Positions 23,036 through 34,752 of a stretch of 64,000 nucleotides of DNA are shown here, piece after piece. The DNA comes from Theocolax elegans (lineage: Eukaryota; Arthropoda; Insecta; Hymenoptera; Cerocephalidae): NCBI GenBank assembly GCA_026168455.1, contig CM047425.1, positions 47,812,362 to 47,876,361 of the forward strand, given 5' to 3'. Numbering within the stretch: the stretch's first letter is position 1; every line of letters begins with the position of its first letter. Position numbers and translations under genes: made by a program. The notes under the pieces were generated by a model. It saw only the letters and a list, made by a program, of their open reading frames with translations. It searched no databases and had not been told where the DNA came from.

Positions 23036-23224
23036 TGTTCATAGAGCTTGTTTGTTGACAGATACAAAATTTTACACAAAAAACTTAAAAATTATAAATA
23101 AATTACTAATTAATAATAATTACCCTATTATATTTTTTAGGCAAAACATACAAAGTAGAATAAATTATTTAGAACAAAGGAAAAAATCAGATTTTCCAAA
23201 AAATAATTGAAAAGTAAATCGTAT

Positions 23225-23360
23225 AATCATATCTACTTGATCTCAACTTTCTTCTGGTTATTGGTCAGAGTGTCTCTATTCCCAGTTATAAGCAATTAAA
23301 GTGGAAGTAATTTTGATTGCACATATCACTAGATGTCAAATAACTTTCATGAAAGTGGTA
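23225..23360 (+). repeat. Fragment of the ACTTTCTTCTGG repeat family
   Basis: CTCAACTTTCTTCTGGTTAT through AACTTTCATGAAAGTGG equals the right arm of the units at 18228-20184. Confidence 0.7.
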
Positions 23361-23644
23361 TTAATTCAAAAGATGACAAAGTTTTTGCATAGTACTTAGT
23401 TTCCTATTTTTAGAAATTTAAAGTGCTGATACATCTGACGTATTATTATGTGTGTATGTATGTGGTAGTACTCGTGTTTATATATATTTACGTTACATCT
23501 TTCAATGTTTGACACTGTCAATTTGACTCTTTAACTCACCGTTAATTGGAATGTAAAAGGTATACTTAATATAGTATATGTCTTGTTTGTAATCTATGTA
23601 TTTATTTTTTGAAAATTTATTAAATAATTGTTGTGTTTGAATAA

Positions 23645-23770
23645 AGGCACCTGAAGATATTGGCAGACCAAATCAACGAAACGTTGTGCAAAAAATAAAG
23701 GAAAGAATTGTGTTTTCTTCCTCCTTTCCTCGCCTCCATCAGATCGACTTATTATTCATATACACTTTTT
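23645..23770 (+). repeat. Penelope-type 3' end with hammerhead-like core
   Basis: GCACCTGAAGATATTGGC and CGAAACGTTGTGC at 23648-23690. CTGAAGA (23651) fits CUGANGA and CGAAAC (23677) fits the second hammerhead box; GCAC at the start pairs with GTGC at the end, and TTGG/CCAA can form the middle stem. A second, more damaged version (CTGAAAA, 23803, and CGAAACGTTGTGC, 23829) follows. Confidence 0.5.
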
Positions 23771-24300
23771 ATTAATTGTTTTTTTTGGCAATAAATTAGC
23801 ACCTGAAAATGTCTGCGAATCTAGCAACCGAAACGTTGTGCTTACGTTAAATAATACTAATCACTGACCTTCAAGATCAATAAAAAAATTTATGTACATA
23901 CACATAATGCAGAGTGTAAAAAATCCACTTTAAGTCTTTTATTTTATTTAAAATTCTTTCACTAATATCCAGATCATTATTCGCTTATAAAAACCGATGA
24001 CGAGCTAGTATGTTATATATTTAATTTACACGTATATTATTATTTACTTGTATATCACAATAATAATTATGTATTGACGATTAGGTGGTGTTTCATATGA
24101 ATGTTTAGTGTCGATTACTGAAGAACGGAATATTCGATATTTATGTGTTTTCATTGAAATTCATTATTTTCGTGCATTTTATTAATATTAAAAGTATCAT
24201 AATAATGGTTATCATTATTATCTTCCTCATTATTACTATTTTTTAGTAATAAGTCGCAGAGAAAATTGTCACGGCACGAATCCGGGATGGCTATCTAGTA
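23771..24300. other. AT-rich, no gene
   Basis: Apart from the damaged hammerhead-like motif at 23800-23845, only ATT/TAT-rich low-complexity sequence is seen. Confidence 0.3.
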
Positions 24301-24301
24301 A

Positions 24302-25560
24302 TTAATAATTTAAATAAATGTTTATATTTTTATTTTGAGCGTTTTTATATCGAGCGTTGAGTTGGCTCTGAAGTTTTAGGTTCCCAGTCTTGTCTACGTC
24401 ATTATAAACCGCACAAGCGTAATCGAAGCGAGGTCGGATCAACGTCTCAAATAAGGTTTTCCTAAGACTCATGGATAGAGCCTTTTTATAATATTTAAGA
24501 GAGTGAAGAATATCGTGAACCCGTTGAGAGTTCGAAAGGACCTGTCTTGTCCAGTCCAGGGTGGGAGAGAGCCACACACCGAGATACTTCGCTTCATTCT
24601 CATAATTTAATATATCATCACCAACTCTCACCCTCAAGGCCGTGACCAGGTTTACGCGAATGATACAAGCCTGGCTGCCCAGGATCATCACCTTTGTTTT
24701 CATGACATTTAATTTTAGACCATTTGCGGATACTCAGGATGATATAGCGTTTGCATCCTGAGTGATCCGCTGGACACCCATCTCAAAGTCCGCTGGGTAA
24801 AAGAAATGATAAACCTGAGTGTCGTCGACAAACAACACATAGTTGCTGTATTTAAATACTTTAGGTAAATCATTCATGTAGATAGAGAATAGCAACAGAC
24901 CCATTATACTATCCTCAGGAACGCCCGCGTTAACCATGAGCCAGTCCGACAGATTACCAGCCTCATTGATCACCGCCTGCAAACGATCAACAAGATAATG
25001 GAAGAACCAAGAGAAGACCAGATCAGAGCAACTCAACTCACGAAGTTTCCGGTTGAGAAGATCGTGAGGAACAGTGTCGAATGCCTTGGAGATGTCAAAC
25101 AGGATGAGAATCGTGATTTTACGAGCATCAATAGCCCTTCTGATACCATCAATCACTCCGAGGTGCGCCGTCTGAGTACTATGACCTCTGCAAATCCCTG
25201 CTTGCCTATCAACGCTCAAATTGTTAGCTTCTACGAAGAATGACAGTTGTTCATAAACTAACCGTTCCAGCAGCAGCTTGGAGGCTTTGCAGAACTTTGC
25301 TATCGGTCTTATGTCAAACAACGGTTCTACCCGGGATGACTAGATTACTGGTGGGATCTGCATTGTTCAGTTTTTGTTAGCTAAATATTGTGACTTGCTC
25401 AAGTCAAGAGCTTTAGAAGTACTGCTACGCAAACATTTGAATGCAACATAATCAGATGAAAGTCCGGTCGATCGGAACCTTTTATAAGCCGCATTTCTAG
25501 CTCTATATAAATCTAAAAGGTGCCAGACGATCAAAGGTGTTCAGCGCCATCTCTCAAGTC
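24302..25560 (-). pseudogene. LINE-B: non-LTR retrotransposon RT with 3' part
   Basis: Minus strand. 25520-25340 holds the pre-RT linker (NAAYKRFRSTGLSSDYVAFK). 25321-24734 is the RT: ISKAFDTVPHDLLNRKLREL, GVPEDSIMGLLLFSIYMNDL (PQG changed to PED) and LFVDDTQVY, the catalytic box. 24703-24302 continues with MKTKVMILGSQ and YLGVWLSPTLDWTRQV, ending in RPRFDYACAVYNDVD. This order fits CR1/Jockey-group LINEs. A stop and frameshift around 24704-24733 and one near 25322 break it; the endonuclease is missing. Confidence 0.8.
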
Positions 25561-26570
25561 AACGCCACGACTACCATGGTTGTAGAAGTCCGAGTGAGAC
25601 GCGTACAGCCCAATCCTGTATTTCAATTGCGACTCTCCGAAGCTCTGATATCCCCCCACCCAGATCAAAGTATGGGAGTTGCAAATAAACCTGCAGATCA
25701 TCTGCATACAATTCATGTTGGACACCCGCAGGATGAAATACGTCACGTAAGTCATTAATGTGTAGGCAGAAGAGTAGGAGTCCCAGGAGAGACCCTTGTC
25801 GCACTTCCAGGTTTGTTGTCATCCAGGAAGAAAAGTTACTAGATAAACCAAAAGCCTGCATACGAGACGAAAGGTAAGAATTTAGCCACAATAAGGCAGA
25901 CCAAGAGAACCCCATTTGCCTTAGACGGTCAAGCAAACGAATGGGATATATTGTGTCAAACGCCTTGCTAAAATCGACCAACAGGAGTATTGTAACCAGT
26001 TTTCTGTTAATCCCTGTACGTATGTCTTCTGTCAATTTAAGCAAATCGGTTTCTGTTGAATGGTATGGTCTAAAATCAGTTTGCATTGGGTCCATAAGCG
26101 AGCGTGACTGCAGAAACTCCTGCAGCTGATTTAAGGCAATTTTCTCTGAAATCCTAGAAAGGAAACATAAGAGTGCAATTGGTCTGAAATTAAAAGGCGA
26201 TGAAGGTGTTTTGCACTTTTTCAAGGCGATAATATAAGCCTTCTGTCAGAGATTAGGGAAAATGTGTGTCGAAAAAGGAGAATGTAATATTTTGACAAGA
26301 AAATTACCAATAACAGGTAAGGACCCGACTATAACTTTGCGGTATGCCGTCCGCCCTACAGGACTGCGAGGAGAAATGCGAAATCGCCAAGACATCATCA
26401 TTTATAGTAATCTCTTTAAAAGAGAAACCTTCATTTGTAGCCTGTTGAATTATTGCATGGCGGCTCTCATCATCCTGTAGTGAGGAGACCGACACACCAG
26501 CAAACTGCCGGTTCCAGTCCTCGAGTGTAAAACCATTTAAGTCAACCGCTCGCCCAGGAAGGAATCCCAA
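25561..26570 (-). pseudogene. LINE-C: pre-RT linker and RT
   Basis: Minus strand. 26570-26304 is the linker (GFLPGRAVDLNGFTLEDW). 26224-25571 is RT: FNFRPIALLCFLSRISEKI, LLLVDFSKAFDTIYPIRLL, VRQGSLLGLLLFCLHINDL and HELYADDLQVYLQL, so the YADD box is intact. It is cut at about 25560, where LINE-B begins in the same orientation, so the thumb is lost. A frameshift at about 26230-26300 separates linker from RT. Confidence 0.8.
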
Positions 26571-26744
26571 ATTTCGTAGCTCTTTCCAAACAGTGTCATT
26601 ATCAAGAGCCTCAGATATACGAATCTGATAATACTCCGTTTTCGTTGCCTCAGTTCTTTCGTCTGTATGTCGTCAAATGTGAAGAAATTCTTTAAGTATT
26701 TTTGGGTCCTTCGTACTTGAGTATCGTCTAAATAGTGCGTTACG

Positions 26745-27690
26745 TTAGCGCTGCAGTTGGGATAGCTCTGCGTTCACATAAGGCGGCCTTGATCTGTTCG
26801 GTTTGATGGTTTTGAGAGGAGCAAGTAAGTCCACAAACGCTGATATATTATCACAGAGACATCCCAGCGCAAGCTCAATGTCAATCTCATCAACCTGAAA
26901 AGGCGACCAGTCACACTGGGAAAGCAAACACTGAAGATCATTGGCAGGAATATATTTAAAATCGCGGAAAGTAATAGTATTTTTAATAGTGTTGACTTGC
27001 GAAAAATTATTATAAAGTATAGTAGCAGAATTAATATTATGACCATTGTGAAAGGGCGCAGGGATGTTAGTAAGATCAACAATTGAGTCGTTATCATCGA
27101 CAAAAATGACATCGAGCCAAGTACCCGAGATGGAGGTGAATTGCGTCGGTCCATACTAAACAAGTTGCAAAGAAAGTTCCGCTGATCAATTAGGAACGAA
27201 CTTAGCATTATCACACTCCTTGAGAATATCGGCATTCAGATCACCCATGATAAATTTCTGACTATAATGAAGACTAAATTTGCGTAGATTATTTAAAAAG
27301 TCTGATTCACCCACAAACGCAATCTTTGGTGGCCGATAGATAGCGGCAACAAATACAGGAGGCGAATTACGCTCTTGAATGCTGCATAAAATATATTCAG
27401 GTATGCCTAGTTTGAAAGGTAGCTCGGTTTTAGACATCGATAATATTTGACATTTAAGGCCAGATTTTACGTATAAAGCCACTCCACCACCAATGGATTT
27501 TCGGCCTTGCCTAATTATCATGAATGACGGTATCCTCATTCCTCGAGTCAAGCCTAGACTCCACTACGCCGAAAAGATCATAGGAGGGAAAATCAGAAAG
27601 AACCTGACGAACTAGATCGATATAAGCCCTGAGAGAGCCCACGTTGAGTAAGCCCGCACGCAATCTCCCAATATTGGCACCCCTCGGCAA
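26745..27690 (-). pseudogene. LINE-C: APE-type endonuclease
   Basis: Minus strand. Starts near 27690 with a LLNVGSLRAYIDLV-like beginning, then GRKSIGGGVALYVKSGLKC, VFVAAIYRPPK and KFIMGDLNADI, the hallmarks of apurinic-endonuclease-like LINE nucleases (Y-R-P-P and G-D-F/L-N). A stop and frameshift near 27180 break it, after which WLDVIFVDDND and PAPFHNGHNI, the end of the domain, are readable in another frame, followed by 26927-26745 (DEIDIELALGCL). Same element as 25561-26570. Confidence 0.8.
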
Positions 27691-28120
27691 AAACGGTGTC
27701 AGACTTATTTGTGAAAGAAAATTTACTTTTATTTTTATTTTTTTCCATTATTTTTATGATTATTGCTCTTAATTTTGCTTTTTGTATTATTTTTAGTTTT
27801 AGTAATGTTTTGTGCTTCTTTCACGCTTTTTTACTAGTATATCAGTCATGTCACCGTACCTGCCTGACATTTCATGATACAGTTTTTGTTCGTTATTTTT
27901 CGTACTCTAAATAATTTCAATATTTGCCTCAGCTAACATTTCTAGCTCTGTCGAATGAGGGCAGCTGTCCCTTCCCGTACTTTAACGTAAAAATTGCCAA
28001 ATTTATGCCAGACATACTTGAATCCGAGCTTTTTATCAGAAATTTGCAATTCTTGAATTTTTGGTACTTAGTTTTATCCAGATACTCTTTGATATATATA
28101 TATATATATAGATTTATATA
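27691..28120. other. AT-rich, possible LINE-C 5' UTR or flank
   Basis: T-rich sequence ending in a (TA)n run at 28090-28120. No support for coding by the short frames here. Confidence 0.25.
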
Positions 28121-28163
28121 TAGGGGGTTCGCCCCCCTGCGCGCTTCGCGCGCCAACCCCCTA
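28121..28163. repeat. GC-rich perfect hairpin with TTCG loop
   Basis: TAGGGGGTTCG...CGCGCGC-TTCG-type hairpin: the outer arms TAGGGGGTT and AACCCCCTA pair, and GCGCGC and GCGCGC-like inner arms flank a TTCG tetraloop. It stands out sharply in AT-rich surroundings and sits right after a (TA)n run. Possible terminal hairpin of a Helitron-like or other element, or a transcription-terminating structure; not assigned. Confidence 0.5.
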
Positions 28164-28461
28164 TTTTTAATTTCGAAAAAGGTTGTTCGTAATTAATTTA
28201 TTTAAAATAATGTTTTAAATTGTATTATTTTTTCACTACCATGGACACCTTAATAATTAAACAGATTCACACAACACCTTGGAGGTATTGCTATAGTTAT
28301 TATAATTTATAAATAAAAGTTTACCAAAATTTAGTGTAATGAAATCAGAATAAAAATAATAAAAAAATAGAGACATAATAAATGTTAACTGTAAATTTTA
28401 AACTATATGAATTCTTATAAAGCTTAAATTTATATTTTAATAATTATAAATGTTAATGAAA

Positions 28462-29418
28462 AATTAACTTACCAAAAATAGTAAAGTACATATACTTACT
28501 AAATTGTAGTATTTTAGTAACAACTTATTAAAATTTTGGATTATTTTAAACCGTTATAAATAGAAATTCACCTCCTAAAATTAATTTATTTAATGACGAA
28601 CGATCATCGCCAAAAGTTCTATGTCATTAATATTTTTTTTCTTTTAGAGTAATAAAACTTTCTTCTTAATTAAATTAATTTTTGTATTAGTTTTAAAGAA
28701 TTATTTATAAAATTTTAGCGCTATATAAATAAAAACCTGTTACTTCCATTTCTCTCGTGATTCGTATTTTGCAGTCTCTTTCAAAATTTGCGTTTTAATC
28801 CATAATTATATCCTATTTATTTTTACTGTGCAGAGCCCAAATATTTATTTTGATTATTATAAACAAATTCATTCCTTAAATATCCGTCTGTTTCTAATAA
28901 ATACATACTTGTTTATTTAAAATATTGTGTTATATAAATATAAATTATCTACACACTTATATATCCATACAATTTTGAAATATTAATTTAAAAAATATTT
29001 AAATTAAATGCTCCTAAATTAATAGTTTTTGAAAATCTATTCAAATGTAATTCGTATTTTATATTGCCACTGTTAAAATTTGAATTTTCTTTTGCCTATA
29101 CTGTTTATAATAGAATTATCTTAAAAATGCAATAATTAATATATTTAATTTTTAACTTATTGTATATTTCACATATAGATATTTGGAAAAGTGTATGTTA
29201 TACTTGATTAATATTTATTTTATCTTCAAACAATTTTGCATCTGTATTTAAAGCATTACATTGAATTTTAGATCCGTTATTATTATTGAGTATACCTTTA
29301 AAAATTTTATGAGTTTTATCAAGAATGAGTAAACAAATACACATTCTTTCAAGTTATGTTCACACCTTTTTTTGTGCACGGAAAAATTACATATATTATG
29401 TATTCTTGAAAAAACAAT
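28462..29418 (+). repeat. ~950-bp dispersed repeat Y, copy 1
   Basis: Matches 31047-31988 in direct orientation. The first ~350 bp (AATTAACTTACCAAAAATAG to AATCCATAATTATATCC) are nearly identical; the remainder is about 85-90% alike, ending in TATTCTTGAAAAAACAA. No coding frame. The mixed divergence points to gene conversion or recombination between copies. Confidence 0.85.
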
Positions 29419-29496
29419 TTTAAAATATATATATATTATTTAAATATTCCGCCGCACGCACACACACCCACATACATACATATATATACATATATA

Positions 29497-30020
29497 TGAT
29501 CTATTTCACGTCAAGTGGTACGATGAAAATTTTAAATCACTCCAAAATTTGAGAACAGGCTGGAAACATCTTCCAGAACATACAAAAAAAATTTAAGTAT
29601 TAAAAATAATTTGCTTAAGAGTTATTCGACCATGAAAAGTGGAAATTTTTCAATTTTTTAGAAAAATTTCTATTCTTAAAGCCATTTATCTCAAAATCTG
29701 TTGATTTTTTTGAAAAAACATTACAAAGAACTTTTGTTTAAATTAATCTTTAGAACTTATCTACCATGGTTACATTTCTTAATTTTAAAATCTCGAAGAG
29801 ATACAACACCCGGACATATTGAATATCAAAAAAGGCTACCACACCATAATCGATTTTAATCTAACACCTCTCAAAAGTTCACATTTTTCGCGAGCTTCCG
29901 AATGGCTTGGGTTAGCTTATTGGCCAAGACCGCTGTTGTAAGTTATGCCTCATAAACCTCATAAAATCACTAATTTTCACGTATTTTAGGACATAACTTA
30001 CACCAAAGGTGTAATATATA
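29497..30020 (+). mobile_element. Half of a foldback-like element
   Basis: Begins after a TATA tract with GATCTATTTCACGTCAAGTG, then GAAAATTTTAAATCACTCC, which parallels the end of FB2 next door (TTCCACGTGAAGTGG, AAAATTTTAAA). No matching inverted end is found, so it is a truncated relative. Confidence 0.5.
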
Positions 30021-30031
30021 TAATATATATA

Positions 30032-31030
30032 TGGGGTATTCCACGTGAAGTGGTCCGATCAAAATTTTAAAATGCACCAAATTTTGAGTACACTTTGCCA
30101 ATTTTTTTGCAGAATACAGAAAAAAATTTTTAGGTACTGGAATTTATTAGCTAAAAAGATATTATAACCTCAAAAAGTGAACTTTATCCAGTTTTTTTCA
30201 ACACCAGCTGGGTTTATCGCTATTTAACTCAAAATCTATCAACTTTTACTATACAACATTATATGTAACATTCGTTGCTAATTATGTGTAGAATTTATCC
30301 TTCTGGGTTAGAATTTCTAATCTTAAGGTCAATGTTACATAAACTACATGTCAATATTCAACTTAAAAAAAGTGTAATTTCGCCACAATTGATTTTTTTA
30401 TCCAAAAGTCTAAAAGAAAGCTTGGAACAATACCTTTCAAACGGTCTGTAGTATTTTTATGGCCTTCAATTCTGTAAAAAGTTATGATAATTTAAAGAAA
30501 GACAAAAAATTCACAAAAATTAACATGGTATTTCCCATTTAAATTTTTAAAAAAATTTGGTGTTTCTTTAAATTATCATAACTTTTTACAGAATTGAAGG
30601 CCATAAAAATGCTACAGACCATTTGAAATGTATTGCTCCAAGCTTTCTTTTAGACTTTTGGATAAAAAAATCAATTGTGGCCCACTTACACTTTTATTAA
30701 GTTGAATATTGACATGTAGTTTAAGTAATATTGACCTTGAGATTAGAAATTCTAATACAGAAGAATAAATTCTACACATAATTAGCAACGAATGTTACAT
30801 ATAATGTTGTATAGTAAAAGTTGATATATTTTGGGTTAAATAGCGATGAACTCAGCTCGTGTTAAAAAAATCTTGAAAAAATTCACATTTTGAGGTTAGA
30901 ATAACTTTTGAGCTAATAAATACCAGTACCTAAAAATTTTTTTCTGTATTCTGAAAAACATTTGCATTGTGTACCCAAAATTTGGTGCATTTTAAAATTT
31001 TGATCGGACCACTTCACGTGGAATACCCCA
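30032..31030. mobile_element. Foldback element FB2
   Basis: 999 bp, inverted arms of about 480 bp meeting near 30530, ends TGGGGTATTCCACGTGAAGT and complement, flanked by TATA/ATAT. Arms are about 93% alike. No coding frame of note. It interrupts the neighbourhood of repeat Y, whose two copies lie on either side. Confidence 0.85.
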
Positions 31031-31046
31031 TATGTATCGTAATAAA

Positions 31047-31988
31047 CAATTAACTTACCAAAAATAGTAAAGTACATATACTTACTAAATTGTAGTATTT
31101 TAGTTAACAACTTATTAAAATTTGGGATTATTTTAAACCGTTATAAATAGAAATTCACCTCCTAAAATTAATTTATTTAATGACGAACGATCATCGCCAA
31201 AAGTTCTATGTCATTAATATTTTTTTTCTTTTAGAGTAATAAAACTTTCTTCTTAATTAAATTAATTTTTGTATTAGTTTTAAAGAATTATTTATAAAAT
31301 TTTAGCGCTATATAAATAAAAACCTGTTACTTCCATTTCTCTCGTGATTCGTATTTTGCAGTCTCTTTCAAAATTTGCGTTTTAATCCATAATTATATCC
31401 AATTTATTTTTCCCTTTAGTTACAGAGCCCATATATTTATTTTAATTATTATAAACAAAGGCATTCCTTAAATAACCTTTTGTTTCTAATAAATACATAC
31501 TTGTTTATGTAAAATATTGTTTTATATAAATATACTTAATCTACTTAATTATATATCCATACAATTTGTAAATTTGTTTTGAATAATATTTAAATTAAAT
31601 ACTACTAAAATAATAATTTTCGAAAAACTTTTGAAATGTAATTCGTATATTATATTGCCACTGTTAAAATTTGAATTTTCTTTTGCCATTACTGTTTATA
31701 ATAGAATATCTTAAAAATGCAATACTTAATGTATTTAATTTTTAATTTATTGTATATTTCACATATAGATATTTGGACAAGTGTATGTTATACTTGATTA
31801 ATATTTATTTTATCTTCGAAAAATTGTGCATATTTTTAAAAACATTACATTAAATTTTAGGTCCGTTTTTATTTTATGAGTTTTATCAGGAATAAGTAAA
31901 CTAATACACGTTCTTTCAAGTTATATTCACAACTTTTTTTTGCGCACGGAAAAAATACATATATTATCTATTCTTGAAAAAACAAATA
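31047..31988 (+). repeat. ~950-bp dispersed repeat Y, copy 2
   Basis: See 28462-29418. Ends at the (CA)n tract that hosts the R1-clade LINE. Confidence 0.85.
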
Positions 31989-31993
31989 ACACG

Positions 31994-32042
31994 TACACAC
32001 ACACACACACACACACGCACACACGCACGCACACGCACACAA
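31994..32042. repeat. (CA)n microsatellite, left of LINE
   Basis: ACACAC run with interspersed CGCAC units, directly continued on the far side of the LINE at 33209. Confidence 0.9.
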
Positions 32043-33204
32043 ACGGAAAAAAACGGAGGCGGTGCTCATCTCTCGCACAAAAAAGGAGAGGACCGCCACC
32101 TTCACGGTAGGTAAAGAACGGATACGGTCGGTGAAAACTTTGAAGTATTTAGGGGTCACACTAGACGCGCGGCTGACGTTCAATCACCATCTCGCGAACG
32201 CAGGCTCAAAGGCGACAAAGGTGGTCCGTGCGCTGGCAGGCATCATGCCCAACATCGGGGGACCACAGCAACCGCGAAGGTCTCTCCTTGCCTCGGTAGT
32301 GAGCTCCGTAATTTTATACGGAGCTCCTATCTGGGCTGATGCCCTGAACAGGCACAAGAGCTTTGGTGCTCCGTGCCAGAGAGCCTGCAGGATAGCTGCG
32401 CTAAGGGTGGCCCGGGCGTACCGAAACGTATCTGACATTGCGCTCTCGGTGGTCGCGGGGACCGCCCCCTTCGACCTCCTGGCAGCCGAGAGAGCTGAAA
32501 GACACCGTGAGGGTGGGCGACGCCTAGAAGAGAACCGCTGCCATAACCGATGGTCATTGCGGACCGTAGAGAAGTGGCAGCGGAGATGGGACTCAGCCAG
32601 GGACGGCCGCTGGACCCACCGCATCATCCCGCGGATCCGGGAGTGGGCGAGCAGGAAACACGTCTTCGTCAGTTTCCAGCTTATCCAGGTGTTGACCGGG
32701 CAAGGATGCTTCCGTAATTACCTATTTCGTATAGGGGTCTACGGCAGCGCAGAGTGCCCGGCTTGTCCAGGGGTGGACGAAGACGTGGAACACGTCCTCC
32801 TACGGTGTCCTCGTTTCAGGGAGGAACGGGACCAATTTCAAATCACTTGGAGCGGTCCCCACACCCCTGAGGGCATCGGGGCGTGCCTGCTTGACTCCCA
32901 GGAGGGATGGAACGCGGTGGTAACCCTCTGTATGTCCTTAGTGGACAGGCTGGGTCTCATCAGAAGAGAAGAGGAGAGAAGAGTTGCGATAGCAACATTA
33001 GTGGGCTAACCTAGCCGTTGCCTCCCCCCGCGAAGTAATGCCTTGCGGCGGTTTCCGCGGGGGAATAAAGGTAAGAAAAGAGGTGGAGTTTTAGTGGGTA
33101 TGCCTATCGACATCCTTCGATAGGAGAGTCCCACACACGGGGAGTCTCGCATGGCTCCAGTCATGGTGCATTAAGCATTTCTCCACCTCTTCAGAAAAAA
33201 AAAA

Positions 33205-33208
<4 letters not shown>
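32043..33208 (+). mobile_element. 5'-truncated R1-clade LINE in a CA microsatellite
   Basis: Contains the frame 32062-33009 (continuing from about 32047), a 3' UTR (33010-33194) and a poly-A tail (33195-33208). The ends sit in (CA)n on both sides, so the element integrated into the repeat. R1-clade lineages such as Mino and Waldo are known to target AC-type repeats, while R1 itself targets 28S rDNA. The base composition (GC-rich) is quite unlike the surroundings and there are no disablements, suggesting a recent insertion. Confidence 0.85.
32047..33009 (+). CDS. R1-clade LINE ORF2 C-terminal fragment
   Basis: Begins inside the RT thumb (KTEAVLISRTKKERTATF, then TLKYLGVTLDARLTFNHHL and SVILYGAPIWADAL) and runs to the natural stop with LTGQGCFRNYLFRIGVYGSA and CPACPGVDEDVEHVLLRCPR, the CCHC-type (C-x2-C-x8-H-x4-C) zinc finger typical of R1/TRAS/Waldo ORF2. 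The open stretch is about 320 codons without internal stops; a full ORF2 would be about three times as long. It lacks endonuclease and RT palm, so is not functional. The ATG-less 5' edge is a retroposition truncation. Confidence 0.9.
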   Translation, partial: KKTEAVLISRTKKERTATFTVGKERIRSVKTLKYLGVTLDARLTFNHHLANAGSKATKVVRALAGIMPNIGGPQQPRRSLLASVVSSVILYGAPIWADALNRHKSFGAPCQRACRIAALRVARAYRNVSDIALSVVAGTAPFDLLAAERAERHREGGRRLEENRCHNRWSLRTVEKWQRRWDSARDGRWTHRIIPRIREWASRKHVFVSFQLIQVLTGQGCFRNYLFRIGVYGSAECPACPGVDEDVEHVLLRCPRFREERDQFQITWSGPHTPEGIGACLLDSQEGWNAVVTLCMSLVDRLGLIRREEERRVAIATLVG

Positions 33209-33241
<33 letters not shown>

Positions 33242-33310
33242 GGACGCACGCACGCACGCACACACACACACACACACACACACGCTCGCACACACACATA
33301 CACACTTATA
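33209..33310. repeat. (CA)n microsatellite, right of LINE
   Basis: About 100 bp of CA with CGCA and CGGACG interruptions. Confidence 0.9.
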
Positions 33311-33314
33311 TATA

Positions 33315-33389
33315 TGACATATATATATAAAACATATATATATATGTTGAATTCTGAATTCTTAGACACGGCGGCGGCTGCGAAATATT

Positions 33390-33428
<39 letters not shown>

Positions 33429-34734
33429 CGGGGAAGTGCAGCAACCCGCGAAAAAAGTGAGCTGTCATGATACAAAGTACAAAACGCTGGTCGCCTACTT
33501 TTCGCGCTGAAAATTCCCCCATAGGAGTCACCATCAGAAAGTTCAACCAACAGAGCGGAGACACCTCTCGGACCGTGGATATAATATTTTCAGGTTATAT
33601 AGAGGGTATGAGCGTGCCAAGAACAGCATTTACAAAATGCTCAGAATTATTTGAGGTAGGAACCTCTTCAGTACGGCACGAAATTACTAAATTCTGAGTT
33701 CTAGGCACCTCCGCGCGCCTCCCAAGTAGAATTATCCAAAGGCGCAGTTCTCAATTCTTCACATGGTTCATTATATTACATATTAGATTGGGCATGTGTC
33801 GGTTTTTGTGTTTTAAGGAAAGTGAGACCGGACACAGTATTCGCCACCGTAGCAACACCATAGTTTAATGTTTCAATATTATTATTAATGACTTCAAAAT
33901 CATCATTCAACCTATTAAAAAGAATTGAACATTTACTGCTAATTTCAGTCAAAACATTGTTTTGAAATATCCTTTAAGGGGGGAGCCTGCTTTAGAGGCT
34001 TCAAAAAATCGTTTTTTTGCCTAAATCTCTTCCTAAACTATCCAAGAATATGTCTCTAAAATTTCAGAACAAAATTCGGAATATTTTCGGTGATACAGAA
34101 GAAATAATGAGCAAGCGTCGAGCACGTATCCGAGCGTCCGGGCCGCCCCTCGATCTATTGTGTATATTATAATGGAAAGGGACTAACGGTTCTTCGAAAC
34201 GGTTTAACTGTTTATAGAAGATCTCTATGAAGCTATGGGAGGGGCAAAAATGTTATTGTAACGGTATATATGAGCTGGCAAAGTCGGCTCGAACAGAGCT
34301 ACATTTAGCTTTACTGTTCAGTTTAAATTTGTTTCTCAGTACGTGAGCATCTTAAAAATATGAAAACCTATCCGAAAATGAGCAAATCTTCGAGTGAGCG
34401 TAGTGCAAGCCCACGGAAGCGCAAATTCTACAGCAATCAATTTGTGAATGTTTCTTTATCGGACGATGGAGAAGCTAATACCAGCCGCAGTGAGCAGAAA
34501 TTGGCATCGGCGACTACGGACGACGTTATAGTTTATCCGTCTCATTGTTACCGCATAATCGAGTTTGTGTCTGTGTTTTTAGCAATTTCGGAGTTAGTTA
34601 TTTGCAATTTCTGTAAGCAAAAAATAAAGTTCGCCGAAAGCAACCATCGAGGTTTAGGATTTAAAATTATTTTGTCGTGTCGCTACGGTAAACGAGAAAT
34701 CGAATCCGGACCGTTGATTCACACCGGATACTAT
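33315..34734. repeat. 1.42-kb tandem duplication, unit 1
   Basis: Near-identical to 34737-36151 (offset about 1,420). It contains a (TA)n tract, a 76-codon frame (33467-33697) and the first ~750 bp of the TTAA transposon (left TIR at 33978 and the transposase start at 34360). It ends abruptly at GGATAC inside the transposase, joined to a TATA tract. Confidence 0.9.
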
Positions 34735-34752
34735 AATGACATATATATATAA
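33978..34752 (+). pseudogene. Truncated duplicate of the TTAA transposon 5' part
   Basis: Same left TIR and leader as 35397-36151; the transposase frame 34360-34752 is identical for about 124 codons and then runs out into the TA-rich junction. Result of the tandem duplication rather than a transposition, because the left flank is duplicated too. Confidence 0.9.

Noticed and set aside
26774..27235. 153-aa hydrophobic protein with apparent membrane segments
   Set aside because: It is a wrong-frame reading of the LINE-C endonuclease end and linker, whose real motifs lie in the neighbouring frame.
32043..33208. 28S-specific R1 element
   Set aside because: Flanks are CA repeats, not rDNA; only the clade, not R1 itself, is supported.
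33091..33564. 157-aa protein with Cys-Val repeats
   Set aside because: Translation of (CA)n and (TA)n microsatellites.
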